Part shown: positions 24,465 through 32,965 of the stretch, piece after piece | Position numbering within the stretch: the first letter of the stretch is position 1 | Layout: each line of letters starts with the position of its first letter | Assembly (NCBI RefSeq): GCF_000720325.1 | Contig: NZ_JOJM01000038.1 | Span: 8,687-72,686, forward strand | Origin: Streptomyces sp. NRRL B-1347 | Lineage (GTDB): Bacteria; Actinomycetota; Actinomycetes; Streptomycetales; Streptomycetaceae | Direction: 5' to 3' | Length of the DNA: 64,000 nt | The notes under the pieces: model-generated | Told to the model about the DNA's origin: nothing | What the model saw: the letters and a program-made list of their open reading frames with translations, nothing else | The model's database searches: none | Program-made: the position numbers and the translations under genes

Positions 24465-25424
24465 TCATGCGGGAGCGGCGCCGCTCTGATCCGTGCGGCG
24501 GGGCCCGATGCCGGAGAGCTTGTCCGGGTTGGTGACCGAGAAGACGCCGGCGATCCGGTCTCCGTCGGGAGCGAGGTCCACGACCAGGACGGCGAGCGGG
24601 CCGTTGCCGGAGAAAACCAGCGCGCAAGGGTCCGCGGCCACCAGGCGGTGACGGAGGTCCAGGCCCTCCGCGAGTGCTGCCCGGGCAACCGCCATGAACA
24701 CCGCGGCGACCTGGTCCCGGCCGTGGACAGGGCGCAGGCTGACCGCGGGTCCCTTGCCGCCGCTGTCGGTCCAGAGCGTCACGTCGGGTGCGAGGAGCTC
24801 CAACAGGCCTCGCAGGTCGCCGCCGAGCGCTGCCGCGGCGAACCGCTCGGTGACCTGGGCGTGCAGGTCCGGCTCCGGGCGGTGGCGGGGGCGGCGCGCG
24901 TGGACGTGGCGGCGCGCGCGAGTGGCGAGTTGGCGTACCGCCGTCGGAGCGCGGTTCAGGATGTGTGCGATCTCGGGATGGGTGAACCCGAAGACCTCGT
25001 GCAGCACGAACACGGCACGCTCCAAGGGCGACAGGGTCTCCAGGACCACCAGCACGGCCATGGACAGCGCCTCGGCGCGCTCGGCGCGGTCAGTGACGGC
25101 GCCTCCGTCCGTCACCAGGGGCTCCGGCAGCCACGGGCCGACGTACGTCTCGCGTTGGCGGCTCAACTCCGCGCGGCGGGCGAGGGCGTGGTTCACCGCG
25201 ACGCGTACGAGATAGGCCCGGGGGTTCTCCACGGGCTCGGCGTCCGGCCTGCGGTGCCGGGCGGACCAGGCGAGCCACACCTCCTGGAGGGCGTCCTCGG
25301 TGTCGGCGACGCTGCCGAGCATGTTGTAGATGACCGCGAACAGCAGCTCACGGTGGCCGAGGAACTGGTCGGTGACGGCGTCGGCGCCCAAGGGCAGGGA
25401 CGGGGGCGGGGGCGGGCTTGGCAA
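24465..25424 (-). CDS. ECF sigma factor of the ECF41 (SigJ-like) group
   Basis: 319 residues: sigma-2 (about 15-85, LGSVADTEDALQEVWLAW), the PWLPEPL linker, sigma-4 (about 125-180, FTHPEIAHILNRAPTAVRQL) and a SnoaL-like C-terminal domain carrying SGGKGP and NPDKL, the conserved ECF41 elements. In ECF41 the C-terminal domain takes the place of a separate anti-sigma factor. TTG 25424 is chosen because GAGGAGGAAC stands directly before it; no ATG fits. The divergent amidohydrolase is a likely target. Its gene ends 27 bp from the convergent AraC gene. Confidence 0.9.
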   Translation of the reverse strand: MPSPPPPPSLPLGADAVTDQFLGHRELLFAVIYNMLGSVADTEDALQEVWLAWSARHRRPDAEPVENPRAYLVRVAVNHALARRAELSRQRETYVGPWLPEPLVTDGGAVTDRAERAEALSMAVLVVLETLSPLERAVFVLHEVFGFTHPEIAHILNRAPTAVRQLATRARRHVHARRPRHRPEPDLHAQVTERFAAAALGGDLRGLLELLAPDVTLWTDSGGKGPAVSLRPVHGRDQVAAVFMAVARAALAEGLDLRHRLVAADPCALVFSGNGPLAVLVVDLAPDGDRIAGVFSVTNPDKLSGIGPRRTDQSGAAPA

Positions 25425-25477
25425 TGTTCCTCCTCTGCTCTTCCTTGTCAGACCGAAGAGGGCCGTCGCGCCGCGAG

Positions 25478-25533
25478 TGTGACATGCGGACGGGAATGTG
25501 AGCCACGACACGATGGTGCCCGCCAATGTCACA
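25478..25533. promoter_or_regulatory. Facing TGTCACA boxes between the sigma and amidohydrolase genes
   Basis: TGTGACAT (25478-25485) and ATGTCACA (25526-25533) are exact inverted copies 40 bp apart. TGTCACA is the reported -35 type element of ECF41 promoters, present here in both directions. I do not find the matching -10 CGTC at the expected distance, so assignment is tentative. Confidence 0.5.
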
Positions 25534-25560
25534 GTTGGCGCCCGGCCCCTGCTCTGTGGG

Positions 25561-25593
25561 GTTGCCCGGGGAGAAGGAGGCTCCTCGGGCAAC
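25561..25593 (+). promoter_or_regulatory. Stem-loop in the amidohydrolase leader
   Basis: GTTGCCCGGGGA and TCCTCGGGCAAC pair with one mismatch around a 9-nt purine-rich loop, 17 bp before ATG 25611. It has no T tract. A leader hairpin or operator are both possible. Confidence 0.5.
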
Positions 25594-25610
25594 ACACAGA
25601 GAGGACTTCG

Positions 25611-26780
25611 ATGCGTACAACGATTCGCGGCGCCCATGTGTTCGACGGTGAGCGTGCCCTCGGCGCCGCCGACGTGGTGCTGGAGGACGGTCTCATCACC
25701 GCGGTCGGCGCCGCCCCGGACGGCACGGCCGACGTCGAGGTCGACGGGCGGGGCGGGACGCTGCTGCCGGGGCTGATCGACGCCCACACGCATGTGTTCG
25801 ACGGCAGCCTGGCCGAAGCGCTGCGGTACGGAGTGACCACCGAGTTCGACATGTTCTGTCTGCCACGGCCGCTCGCCCGGCACCGGCGGCTGGCGGACCA
25901 GCACGACGACGTGGCCGACCTGCGCAGCGCGGGCACCATCGCCACCGCACCCGGCGGGCACCCCACGCAACTGCTGGCGGCCCTGACGGGCACCGTCCTC
26001 GACCCGAGCGAGGTGACGGAGATCGACCACGTCACCGACCCCGCGCAGGCCGGGGCCTTCGTCAAGGCCCGGCTGGCCGAGGGCGCCGACTACCTCAAGC
26101 TCGTACTGGACGACGGCGCGGTGCACGGCACCGACCTCCCTCGCCTGACGCCGGCCGTCGCCACCGCCCTCACCGCGGCCGCGCACGAAGTCGGCCTGCT
26201 GGTCATCGCCCACGCGATCACCGCGGCCGAGGTGGACCTCGCGCTCGACGCCGGTGCGGACGGCCTGGCTCACGTCTGGGCCGACCTCCCCCCGGAGGAC
26301 CGGGACTCGCGGCGGCTCGCCGAGCGGATCCGGGCCCGGGGCGTCTTCGTCGTGACCACCCTCGCCTACTTCGAGGCGCTCTCCGCACAGCGGCCCGGCG
26401 CCACCGTCTGCTCCCACCCCGGCCACTACGCCAACGCCGTCGGCGCGCTACGGGCGCTGCACCGGGCGGGAGTTCCTCTCCTCACCGGGACCGACGCCAC
26501 CCCGTTCGCGCCCGCCCACGGCGTCGGCCTGCACCGCGAGCTCCAGTTGCTCACCGAGGCGGGCCTCGGGGCCGAGCAGGCGCTCGCCGCGGCGACTGCC
26601 GTCCCGGCCCGGCACTTCGGCCTGACGGACCGGGGCCGCGTCGCCCCCGGCCTCCGCGCGGACCTCCTCCTGGTCGAGGGCGACCCCACCCGGGACGTCG
26701 CCGCCCTCGGCTCGCTCACCGCGGTCTGGCGGCGCGGGGTCCGTCACGACGCGGGCTCCTTGGCGTCGGGGGGCGTCTGA
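25611..26780 (+). CDS. Amidohydrolase-superfamily protein (imidazolonepropionase/prolidase-like)
   Basis: 389 residues. The metal site is recognisable: GLIDAHTHVF (HxH), a lysine in DYLKLVLDD that would be carboxylated, VIAHAI, GLAHVWAD and GTDATPFAP with the final Asp. The N- and C-terminal beta-sandwich strands (HVFDGERALGAADVVLEDG and GLRADLLLVEGDP) complete the fold. It hydrolyses an amide, ester or cyclic ring; the substrate is not predictable. ATG 25611 follows AGAGAGGAC. It faces the ECF41 sigma gene and overlaps the flavin-reductase gene by 37 bp at its 3' end. Confidence 0.9.
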   Translation: MRTTIRGAHVFDGERALGAADVVLEDGLITAVGAAPDGTADVEVDGRGGTLLPGLIDAHTHVFDGSLAEALRYGVTTEFDMFCLPRPLARHRRLADQHDDVADLRSAGTIATAPGGHPTQLLAALTGTVLDPSEVTEIDHVTDPAQAGAFVKARLAEGADYLKLVLDDGAVHGTDLPRLTPAVATALTAAAHEVGLLVIAHAITAAEVDLALDAGADGLAHVWADLPPEDRDSRRLAERIRARGVFVVTTLAYFEALSAQRPGATVCSHPGHYANAVGALRALHRAGVPLLTGTDATPFAPAHGVGLHRELQLLTEAGLGAEQALAAATAVPARHFGLTDRGRVAPGLRADLLLVEGDPTRDVAALGSLTAVWRRGVRHDAGSLASGGV

Positions 26781-27418
26781 GTGCGGTAGGAGTGGCCGAG
26801 TTCCGGGCCGAGTCCGAAGTAGTGGCGGAAGTTGTAGACGAGCGGGCTCCAGGCGGCGGGGTCGATGTGGTCGGTGCCCGGAACGACGATGCGGGAGTCC
26901 GCGTGCACCTTGCGTACGACGGCCTCGACGATGACGAAGTCCCCGGAGGCATCCGGCCGCACCCGTGCGGCACGGGCCTCCAGTTGGATCGGGCATCCGG
27001 CGACCCGGGGCGGCCGGACCAGTTGGGAGGGCTCGCCGGTCAGGCCCGCCGCGGCGAACTTGTCCGGCTCGAAGCGGCAGCCCTCCGGCTTGCTTGCGGG
27101 TACGGGGTTCCTGCCGGTCAGCGGCGCGAGCCGCTCCACGGACGGCCATTGGGCGGGGGCGGGCAGGCTGATGACCAGGTCGGGTCGGCTGCCGAGGTTG
27201 TGTGCGGTCTGCCCCTCCCGGCCGAGGCCGATCACGACCGTGTGTCCGAGGGCCCATGCGGACGATATCGGGGCGAGGTTGAACGAGCCGTCCTGATTTT
27301 CTGTCGACAGGAGCACCACTGGCGTCCCGAAGTACAGGATGCTCGGCTCGATCTCCAGGTGGGTGACTGTCTCCGCCTCCGCCGCTGCGGGCAGGGGCCT
27401 TGGAAGTGCCGTGTACAT
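26744..27418 (-). CDS. Flavin-reductase-like (FMN-binding split barrel) protein
   Basis: 224 residues, split-barrel fold: VVLLSTENQDGSFNLAPISS and LGREGQTAHNLGSRPDLVIS near the N-terminus, CPIQLEARA in the middle and VPGTDHIDPAAWSPLVYNFR later. These bind FMN and act as NAD(P)H:flavin reductases or related oxidoreductases. The start ATG 27418 sits directly beside the divergent regulator gene (58 bp), the probable controller. The end overlaps the convergent amidohydrolase, so the two may interfere through antisense transcripts. Confidence 0.87.
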   Translation of the reverse strand: MYTALPRPLPAAAEAETVTHLEIEPSILYFGTPVVLLSTENQDGSFNLAPISSAWALGHTVVIGLGREGQTAHNLGSRPDLVISLPAPAQWPSVERLAPLTGRNPVPASKPEGCRFEPDKFAAAGLTGEPSQLVRPPRVAGCPIQLEARAARVRPDASGDFVIVEAVVRKVHADSRIVVPGTDHIDPAAWSPLVYNFRHYFGLGPELGHSYRTQTPPDAKEPAS

Positions 27419-27475
27419 GGTCGGCAGCCTAGGATCCGGTCGCTTCGGCCGGGGCCGAAGCGTCACGGGGTGACA

Positions 27476-28204
27476 ATGGTCCGCATGGACATGCAGCGCG
27501 CCCACGCGGCCGGTCCCGACCTGGCTGCCGTGGCGAAGCTTCTGGCCGACGGCACGCGGGCCGGGTTCTGTCTCGCCCTGCTCGACGGCCGGGCCTGGAC
27601 GGCGAAGGAACTGGCACGGCACATGGGGGTCGCGCCCTCGACCGCGACGGAGCACCTGCACGCGCTCGTCCGCGGGAACCTGCTGGCCGAGGAGCGCCAG
27701 GGCCGCCATCGCTACGTGCGTCTGGCCGGTCCGCACGTCGCCGAGCTGATTGAGAGCCTCGCCGCGATGGCGCCCCAGCGCACCCCGGCACCCCGCTCCC
27801 TGTCCGCGGCCGGACGCCGACAGGCACTCGCTCACGCCCGTACGTGCTACGACCACCTCGCCGGGACCGTCGGGGTCGCCGTCACCGACGCGATGCTCGC
27901 GCGCCGACTGCTCGACGAGGAGCACGGGCTCGGGCTCACCGACGCCGGAGCGACCTGGCTCGAAGAGCTCGGCATCGCCGTTCCGACCGATACGCGCCGG
28001 CCATCGGTGCGGTCATGCCTGGACTGGACCGAGCGCCGCCCCCACCTGGCCGGAGCCGTCGGGGCGGCGCTGTGCCGGCACGCGTTCGACACGGGCTGGA
28101 TCACTCCCGTCGGCACCACGCGCGCCGTAGCGGTCACTGCTCTCGGCCGCCAGGCGCTCCACCGCCATCTCGGCTTGCCCGACGAGCTCCTCTCGCAGAA
28201 GTGA
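27476..28204 (+). CDS. ArsR-type winged-helix regulator with long C-terminal domain
   Basis: 242 residues. The N-terminal 90 residues are an ArsR-like HTH (VAKLLADGTRAGFCLALLDG, then KELARHMGVAPSTATEHLHA and wing RQGRHRYVRL). The C-terminal part contains ARTCYDHLAGTVGVAVTDAM and CLDWTERRPHLAGAVGAAL, the pattern of a common actinobacterial group without cysteine metal sites in the HTH. ATG 27476 or 27485 may be used. Divergent from the flavin-reductase gene, which it probably represses. A hairpin overlapping the stop codon ends the transcript. Confidence 0.88.
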   Translation: MVRMDMQRAHAAGPDLAAVAKLLADGTRAGFCLALLDGRAWTAKELARHMGVAPSTATEHLHALVRGNLLAEERQGRHRYVRLAGPHVAELIESLAAMAPQRTPAPRSLSAAGRRQALAHARTCYDHLAGTVGVAVTDAMLARRLLDEEHGLGLTDAGATWLEELGIAVPTDTRRPSVRSCLDWTERRPHLAGAVGAALCRHAFDTGWITPVGTTRAVAVTALGRQALHRHLGLPDELLSQK

Positions 28205-28214
28205 GAGGAGCTCG
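28183..28214 (+). terminator. Terminator overlapping the ArsR-type gene stop codon
   Basis: Perfect 12-bp arms CGAGCTCCTCTC / GAGAGGAGCTCG with an 8-nt loop; the TGA stop is at 28202-28204. It probably also serves the convergent helicase gene ending at 28241. Confidence 0.8.
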
Positions 28215-28240
28215 CTCGACGCCTGTCAGCGGACCCGGGC

Positions 28241-29662
28241 TCAGCCGCCGCGCCGCACCCGGGCCGCCTTGCGGGCCTCCGCGAGCTTGCGGGCCTCGCT
28301 GCTCTTGCGGGAGGACTTGCCGCCGGAGCCGCCCTTGGCGTCCTTGGTGCTGCCCAGGCCGCGGAACGGGGCGTTGTGGTTCTTGGGGCGCGGTGCGGCG
28401 GGGCCGCCGTCGAGAGGCTGTCCGGAGGGGGCCTTGGCGCCGGTGATCCGGCTCAGCTCCGCCTCGCCCGACCGCACCTTGATGACCTTGGCGGCGACAC
28501 CGGCGTCCGCCATGACCTGGCTCGTCTCGCGGCGCTGGCCCGACAGGACGAGGGTCACGACGGTGCCGGAGCGACCGGCGCGGGCCGTGCGGCCCGCGCG
28601 GTGGAGGTAGTCCTTCGGGTCGGTGGCCGGGTCGACGTTGACGACGAGGTCGAGGTCGTCGACGTGCAGGCCGCGTGCGGCGACGTTCGTCGCCACCAGC
28701 GCGGTGACCTGCCCGTCCTTGAACTGGGCCAGGGTCCGGGTGCGCTGCGGCTGTGCCTTCCCGCTGTGCAGGGCCGCGGCGGCCACGCCGCTGGCCCGCA
28801 GATGCCGCGTGAGCTGGTCGACGCCGTGCTTGGTGTCGAGGAACAGCAGGACGCGACCGTCCCTGGCGGCGATCTCCGTGGCCACGGCGTACCGGTCCGG
28901 GCCGTGGACGACGAAGACGTGGTGCTCGATCGTGGAGACCGCGCTGGACGAGGGGTCCACGGAGTGGACGGCGGGATCGCGCAGATAGCTCTGCACCAGC
29001 TGGTCGACGTCGCGGTCGAGGGTGGCGGAGAACAGCATCCGCTGCCCGTCGGGGCGCACCTGGTCCAGGATCTCGGTGACCTGCGGCAGGAACCCCATGT
29101 CACACATCTGGTCGGCCTCGTCGAGGACCGCGATGCGCACCCGTCCCAGGCGGCAGTCCTTGCGCTCGATGAGGTCGTGCAGCCGACCGGGCGTGGCGAC
29201 GACGATCTCGGCGCCGTCCCGCAGCGCGGCGGCCTGCCGTCCGATGGACACTCCGCCCACCACGGTCGCAAGGCGCAGCCGCAGCGCCTCGGCGTACGGG
29301 GTGAGTGCCTCACCGACCTGCTGCGCGAGCTCCCGGGTGGGCACCAGGACGAGCGCCAGGGGCTCCTTGGGCTGTGCGCGCCGCCCGGCGGTCCGGGCGA
29401 GCATCCCCAGGCCGAAGGCGAGCGTCTTGCCGGATCCGGTGCGGCCCCGGCCCAGGACGTCCCGTCCCGCGAGCGCGTTCGGCAGGGCCGCCGCCTGGAT
29501 GGGGAAGGGCACCGTCACACCGTGCTCGTCGAGCACCTTCAGCACCGCGGTCGGCAGCCCCAGCTCCGCGAAGGACGCCGCCGCGGGCGGCGTCGCGGTG
29601 ACACCGGACGGCTCGGATGCGGAGTCCTGCTGCCGGGCGTCGACACGTGCTGATTCGCTCAC
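28241..29662 (-). CDS. DEAD-box RNA helicase
   Basis: 473 residues with all core motifs: Q motif (VPFPIQAAALP, about 51-61), motif I GRTGSGKT (73-80), PTRELAQ (109-115), DEAD (181-184), SAT (212-214) and HRAGRTAR (354-361). The C-terminal tail (about 420-473) is Lys/Arg/Ser-rich, useful for RNA binding. The helicase unwinds short RNA duplexes; family members work in ribosome assembly and cold adaptation. GTG 29662 is chosen for its GAGGAAGG site, which lies inside a leader hairpin (29668-29699), suggesting control of translation. Confidence 0.95.
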   Translation of the reverse strand: MSESARVDARQQDSASEPSGVTATPPAAASFAELGLPTAVLKVLDEHGVTVPFPIQAAALPNALAGRDVLGRGRTGSGKTLAFGLGMLARTAGRRAQPKEPLALVLVPTRELAQQVGEALTPYAEALRLRLATVVGGVSIGRQAAALRDGAEIVVATPGRLHDLIERKDCRLGRVRIAVLDEADQMCDMGFLPQVTEILDQVRPDGQRMLFSATLDRDVDQLVQSYLRDPAVHSVDPSSSAVSTIEHHVFVVHGPDRYAVATEIAARDGRVLLFLDTKHGVDQLTRHLRASGVAAAALHSGKAQPQRTRTLAQFKDGQVTALVATNVAARGLHVDDLDLVVNVDPATDPKDYLHRAGRTARAGRSGTVVTLVLSGQRRETSQVMADAGVAAKVIKVRSGEAELSRITGAKAPSGQPLDGGPAAPRPKNHNAPFRGLGSTKDAKGGSGGKSSRKSSEARKLAEARKAARVRRGG

Positions 29663-29667
29663 AGAAA

Positions 29668-29699
29668 GCCTTCCTCGAAGGGACCGTACCGAGGAAGGC
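29668..29699 (-). promoter_or_regulatory. Leader hairpin that hides the helicase ribosome site
   Basis: On the mRNA strand GCCTTCCTCG and CGAGGAAGGC form a perfect 10-bp stem around a 12-nt loop. The 3' arm contains GAGGAAGG, the ribosome site of the GTG at 29662. Opening by temperature change or by the helicase itself would permit translation; this is inference. Confidence 0.65.
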
Positions 29700-29845
29700 G
29701 CGGCGGGGACGCGGCCACCAGCCAGGGGCACCGAACGGGGCACCGACACAGCGACGCTGCAAACACCCAACGTTAGCACGGGGCTCCTCATCGAGGTCGT
29801 GCGCACGGGCCGGCGGGCCCGTGCGCACGACCGGGCCCGCGGCTG

Positions 29846-30772
29846 TCAGGGCACAGTGATGACGATCTTGCCGCGCGCGTGGCCGGTGGCGCTGGTGTCG
29901 TGCGCCGCGCCGGTCTCCTTCAGCGGGAACACGGCGTGCAGCGGGACGGTGAGGCGACCCCGGTCGGCGAGATCCGCTGCCAGGGGCAGCCCCGCCCAGC
30001 CCGGCGACTCTCCTGGTTCGGAGCGGGTGAACCGTACGCCGTGCCGGTCGGCGTCGAAGTCCGCGGTGGTCACCACGCGGCGCGGGTCGCCGACGATGGC
30101 CACCAGGTCGGCGAGGGAGCCCTTGCCCGCCGCGTCCAGGACCACGTCGACGCCGTGCGGAGCCAGCGGGGCGAGGCGCTCGGCCAGGCCCACCCCGTAG
30201 GTGACCGGGACGACGCCGAGCTGTTCGAGGAAACCGTGGTTGCCCTCGCTCGCGGTGCCGATCACGGTGAGGCCGCGGGCCCGGGCGAGTTGCGCGGTGA
30301 TGGTGCCCACGCCCCCGGCGGCGCCCTCGATCAGCAGGGTCATGCCCTCGGCGGCTTCCAGGGCCTCCAGTACGCGCGTGGCCGTGTCGATGTTGCCCGC
30401 GGCGCCACCCGCTTCCTCGAAGGACCACGACTGGGGCTTGGGCGCCCAGGCCGCAAGGACGGCGTACTGGGCAGCGGCGCCTCCCTGGTCCGCGAAGGGG
30501 ACGAGGCCGAAGACCTCGTCGCCCACGGCGGTGCCGGTCACCCCCTCCCCCACCTCGTCGACGATTCCGGCGGCGTCCATGCCGGGGATGTGGGGGAAGT
30601 CCAGGGTGGCGATGCCCCGCAGCATCCCTGAACGCAGGTACCAGTCAGCAGGGGTGACACCGGTGGCACGTACCGCGATGCGAATCTGACCGGGCCCGGC
30701 GTGCGGCTCTTCGACCTCCTCCAGGCGAAGGACCTCGGAACCGCCGTAGCGGTGGTATTGCACAGCAAACAC
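29846..30772 (-). CDS. Zinc-independent NADPH:quinone oxidoreductase-like (MDR family)
   Basis: 308 residues of the medium-chain dehydrogenase fold without the catalytic zinc cysteines. GEAG-type pieces seen are VRATGVTPADWYLRSG, GMDAAGIVDEVGEGV and the nucleotide loop IEGAAGGVGTITAQLARARG; a CAD-like start MFAVQYHRYGGSEVL is family-typical. GTG 30772 follows GGAGG at 7 nt. It is the last gene of a three-gene minus-strand run with an FAD monooxygenase and a related dehydrogenase (32057-32950). It likely reduces a quinone or enone; substrate unknown. Confidence 0.9.
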   Translation of the reverse strand: MFAVQYHRYGGSEVLRLEEVEEPHAGPGQIRIAVRATGVTPADWYLRSGMLRGIATLDFPHIPGMDAAGIVDEVGEGVTGTAVGDEVFGLVPFADQGGAAAQYAVLAAWAPKPQSWSFEEAGGAAGNIDTATRVLEALEAAEGMTLLIEGAAGGVGTITAQLARARGLTVIGTASEGNHGFLEQLGVVPVTYGVGLAERLAPLAPHGVDVVLDAAGKGSLADLVAIVGDPRRVVTTADFDADRHGVRFTRSEPGESPGWAGLPLAADLADRGRLTVPLHAVFPLKETGAAHDTSATGHARGKIVITVP

Positions 30773-30789
30773 AGACAACCTCCGTACAC

Positions 30790-31968
30790 CTAGCAAGCGT
30801 TGGAGTCAGTTTCTCGGTCGGCCTCTCGGTCAGCTTCCCAGTCGGCTTCTCGGCTGGCTCGGCGGCCGGTGAAGAAATTGATCAGTTCCTGGGGCGTGGG
30901 GTTGCGCACGGCGGCCGCGGCGGCCGCGGCGCTACGGGGGAACAGCTCCCGCTCGTACGCGGTGAGCGCGGCCTCGATGTCGTCGGGGTGGGCGGCGAGA
31001 GCCTCGCCGAGTTCGGCGCCATCCTGCATGGCCAGATTGGCGCCTTCGCCGTCGGGGGCCGTGAGGTGGGCGGCGTCGCCGAGCAGGGTCACTCCCGGTA
31101 CGCGGTCCCAGCGGTGCCCGACCGGCAGGGCGTGCAGGGGGCGGAGGACCGGCGCGGTCCGACCGGCGGTGATCAGGGCGGTGAGTTCCGGTGCCCAGCC
31201 GTCGTACTCCTCCGCGATCCGCGCGGAGGCCGCGGCGGCGTCGGTGAAGTCGACGGCGGTGAACCAGTCCTGAGGTTTGGCCAGGGTGATGTGGGCGTGG
31301 AGGGTCCCGTCCTTCTCCCGGTGAGCCACGAGCCACTTCCCGTGCCCGTCCGGGTCGAGCGCGGCGAGCGTGCCGCCGCCGACCGCTTTCGCGGTGGCCG
31401 GGTGACGGGTGTCGGCGTCGTACAGGTAGGTCTCGACGAAGGACCGGCCGACGTATTCGGGTCTGGCGTCGGAGAGCAGCGGCCGGACGCGTGACCACGC
31501 GCCGTCCGCGCCGACCAGGAGACTCGTGACCGCGGTGGTGCCGCCCGCGAAGGTCACCTCGTGGCGGCCCTCGGCGAGGGCGCGGACGCCGGTGGCCTTG
31601 TGCCCCCATCGGACGGTGCCGTCGGGGAGCGCGTCGAGCAGCGTCTGCCGCAGCTCGCCGCGCTGCACCTCGGGGCTCGTGCCCGTGCCGTCGTCGGCCT
31701 TGTCGAACAGGACGGTTCCGTCGCGGTCCAGGAGCCGTGTCGCCTGGCGGCCCTCCAGGACGAGACCGCGGAACTCGTCCATCAGGTCGGCTGCCTTGAA
31801 GGCGAGTTGGCCGTTGCGGTCGTGGATGTCGAGCATCCCGCCCTGCGAACGTGCCGTCGCGGAGGGCTCCGCTTCGTAGACCGTGACGGGGATGCCGTGG
31901 AGGTGCAGGACGCGGGCTAAGACGAGGCCGCCGAGTCCGGCGCCGATGATCGTGACGGGCGGGCGCAT
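30790..31968 (-). CDS. TetX-like FAD-dependent monooxygenase
   Basis: 392 residues: VTIIGAGLGGLVLARVLHL (residues 5-23), LLVGADGAWSRVRPLL and LLGDAAHLTAPDGEGANLAM, the last nearly diagnostic of the TetX/rifampicin-monooxygenase-like group. It hydroxylates aromatic or tetracycline-like compounds. ATG 31968 has AAGGAG; the frame extends upstream only through a 12-bp tandem repeat. The C-terminal end is an acidic/basic repeat (EADWEADREADRETDS). Lies between two quinone-reductase-like genes, 17 bp before the next start, so clearly one operon. Confidence 0.9.
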   Translation of the reverse strand: MRPPVTIIGAGLGGLVLARVLHLHGIPVTVYEAEPSATARSQGGMLDIHDRNGQLAFKAADLMDEFRGLVLEGRQATRLLDRDGTVLFDKADDGTGTSPEVQRGELRQTLLDALPDGTVRWGHKATGVRALAEGRHEVTFAGGTTAVTSLLVGADGAWSRVRPLLSDARPEYVGRSFVETYLYDADTRHPATAKAVGGGTLAALDPDGHGKWLVAHREKDGTLHAHITLAKPQDWFTAVDFTDAAAASARIAEEYDGWAPELTALITAGRTAPVLRPLHALPVGHRWDRVPGVTLLGDAAHLTAPDGEGANLAMQDGAELGEALAAHPDDIEAALTAYERELFPRSAAAAAAAVRNPTPQELINFFTGRRASREADWEADREADRETDSNAC

Positions 31969-31981
31969 GGGGCTCCTTGCG

Positions 31982-32065
31982 TGTTCAGACGCTGATTCAG
32001 ACGGAGATTCAGATGGTGATCCAGACGGCGATCCCGATGCTGATCCAGATGGTGATTCAGACGGT
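31982..32065. repeat. Seven 12-bp tandem repeats at the dehydrogenase/monooxygenase junction
   Basis: Units of the type GATTCAGACGGN start every 12 bp from 31982 to 32054, with up to four substitutions. The stop codon of the upstream dehydrogenase (32057-32059) lies in the last unit. The whole intercistronic gap is repeat. Confidence 0.85.
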
Positions 32066-32950
32066 GATGACACGCCGTCCGCGTGTGTGTCCGGCCTGGC
32101 TGTCGACGTGCGCCGCCGCGGCCTCGGCGAGCGGGTAGGACTTCTCGACCGGGATGTGGAGCCTGCCCCGTGAGATGAGGTCGGCGGCCTTGGCGAGGGC
32201 TTGTGGCACGTTCCCGGTCACGCCGGAGAAGTGGACGCCGTGGGCCGGCGCGCCGCGGTCGGCGATGGAGACCACCCTCCGTGGATCCCCGGTCAGTTCG
32301 ACGAGTTCGCGGATCACGCCGGAGCCCGCCAGGTCGAGCGCCGCGTCGACGGGGCCGAGCCCGCGCACCCGGTCGACCCACCCTTGGCCGTAGGTGGTGG
32401 CGAGGGCGCCCAACTCACGCAGGTAGTCCTGGTTCGCGGCCCCGGCGGTGCCGATCACCGTGATGCCGCGGTCGCGGGCGATCTGCAGGACCGCGGATCC
32501 GACCCCTCCGGACGCGCCGCTGACGAGCAGCGTCTGCCCGGACCGCACACCGGCCTGGCCGATGATGCGCAGCGCGGTCTCCACCACGGAGGGGTATCCG
32601 GCCGCCTCCTCGTACGTCAGGTCCTCCGGCATCGGGGCCCAGGCCGCCAGGACGGCGAACTCGGCATACGTACTCGCGCCCCGCCCGAACACACGGTCAC
32701 CGGCCTTGACCCCGTCGACGCCCGCGCCGACCTCGTCCACCACTCCGGCGGCGTCCTGCCCGACCCCGGCGGGCAGTTCGACCGGGCGGACCTTCTGGAA
32801 CTGGCCTTCGCGGATCCTCCAGTCGACGGGGTTCACGCCCGCCGCACGCACGGCGACGCGTATCTGGCCGGGGCCCGCGTGGGGCTCTTCGGCGTCTTCG
32901 AGGTGGAGAACGTCGGGACCGCCGAACTCGGCGAAGCTCACTCTCTTCAT
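32057..32950 (-). CDS. NADP-dependent quinone/enone reductase-like MDR protein
   Basis: 297 residues, paralogous to the product of 29846-30772: shared EEPHAGPGQIR near residue 20, then VGQDAAGVVDEVGAGVDGVK, VSGASGGVGSAVLQIARDRG (nucleotide loop) and C-terminal ISRGRLHIPVEKSYPL. No zinc ligands. First gene of the operon with the TetX-like enzyme. A CTAACGGTTAG palindrome 16-26 bp upstream of its start suggests a TetR-type repressor that is not encoded next to it. It reduces quinones or enones in the cytoplasm by family precedent. Confidence 0.9.
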   Translation of the reverse strand: MKRVSFAEFGGPDVLHLEDAEEPHAGPGQIRVAVRAAGVNPVDWRIREGQFQKVRPVELPAGVGQDAAGVVDEVGAGVDGVKAGDRVFGRGASTYAEFAVLAAWAPMPEDLTYEEAAGYPSVVETALRIIGQAGVRSGQTLLVSGASGGVGSAVLQIARDRGITVIGTAGAANQDYLRELGALATTYGQGWVDRVRGLGPVDAALDLAGSGVIRELVELTGDPRRVVSIADRGAPAHGVHFSGVTGNVPQALAKAADLISRGRLHIPVEKSYPLAEAAAAHVDSQAGHTRGRRVITV

Positions 32951-32965
32951 GCCGCGACCGTAACA

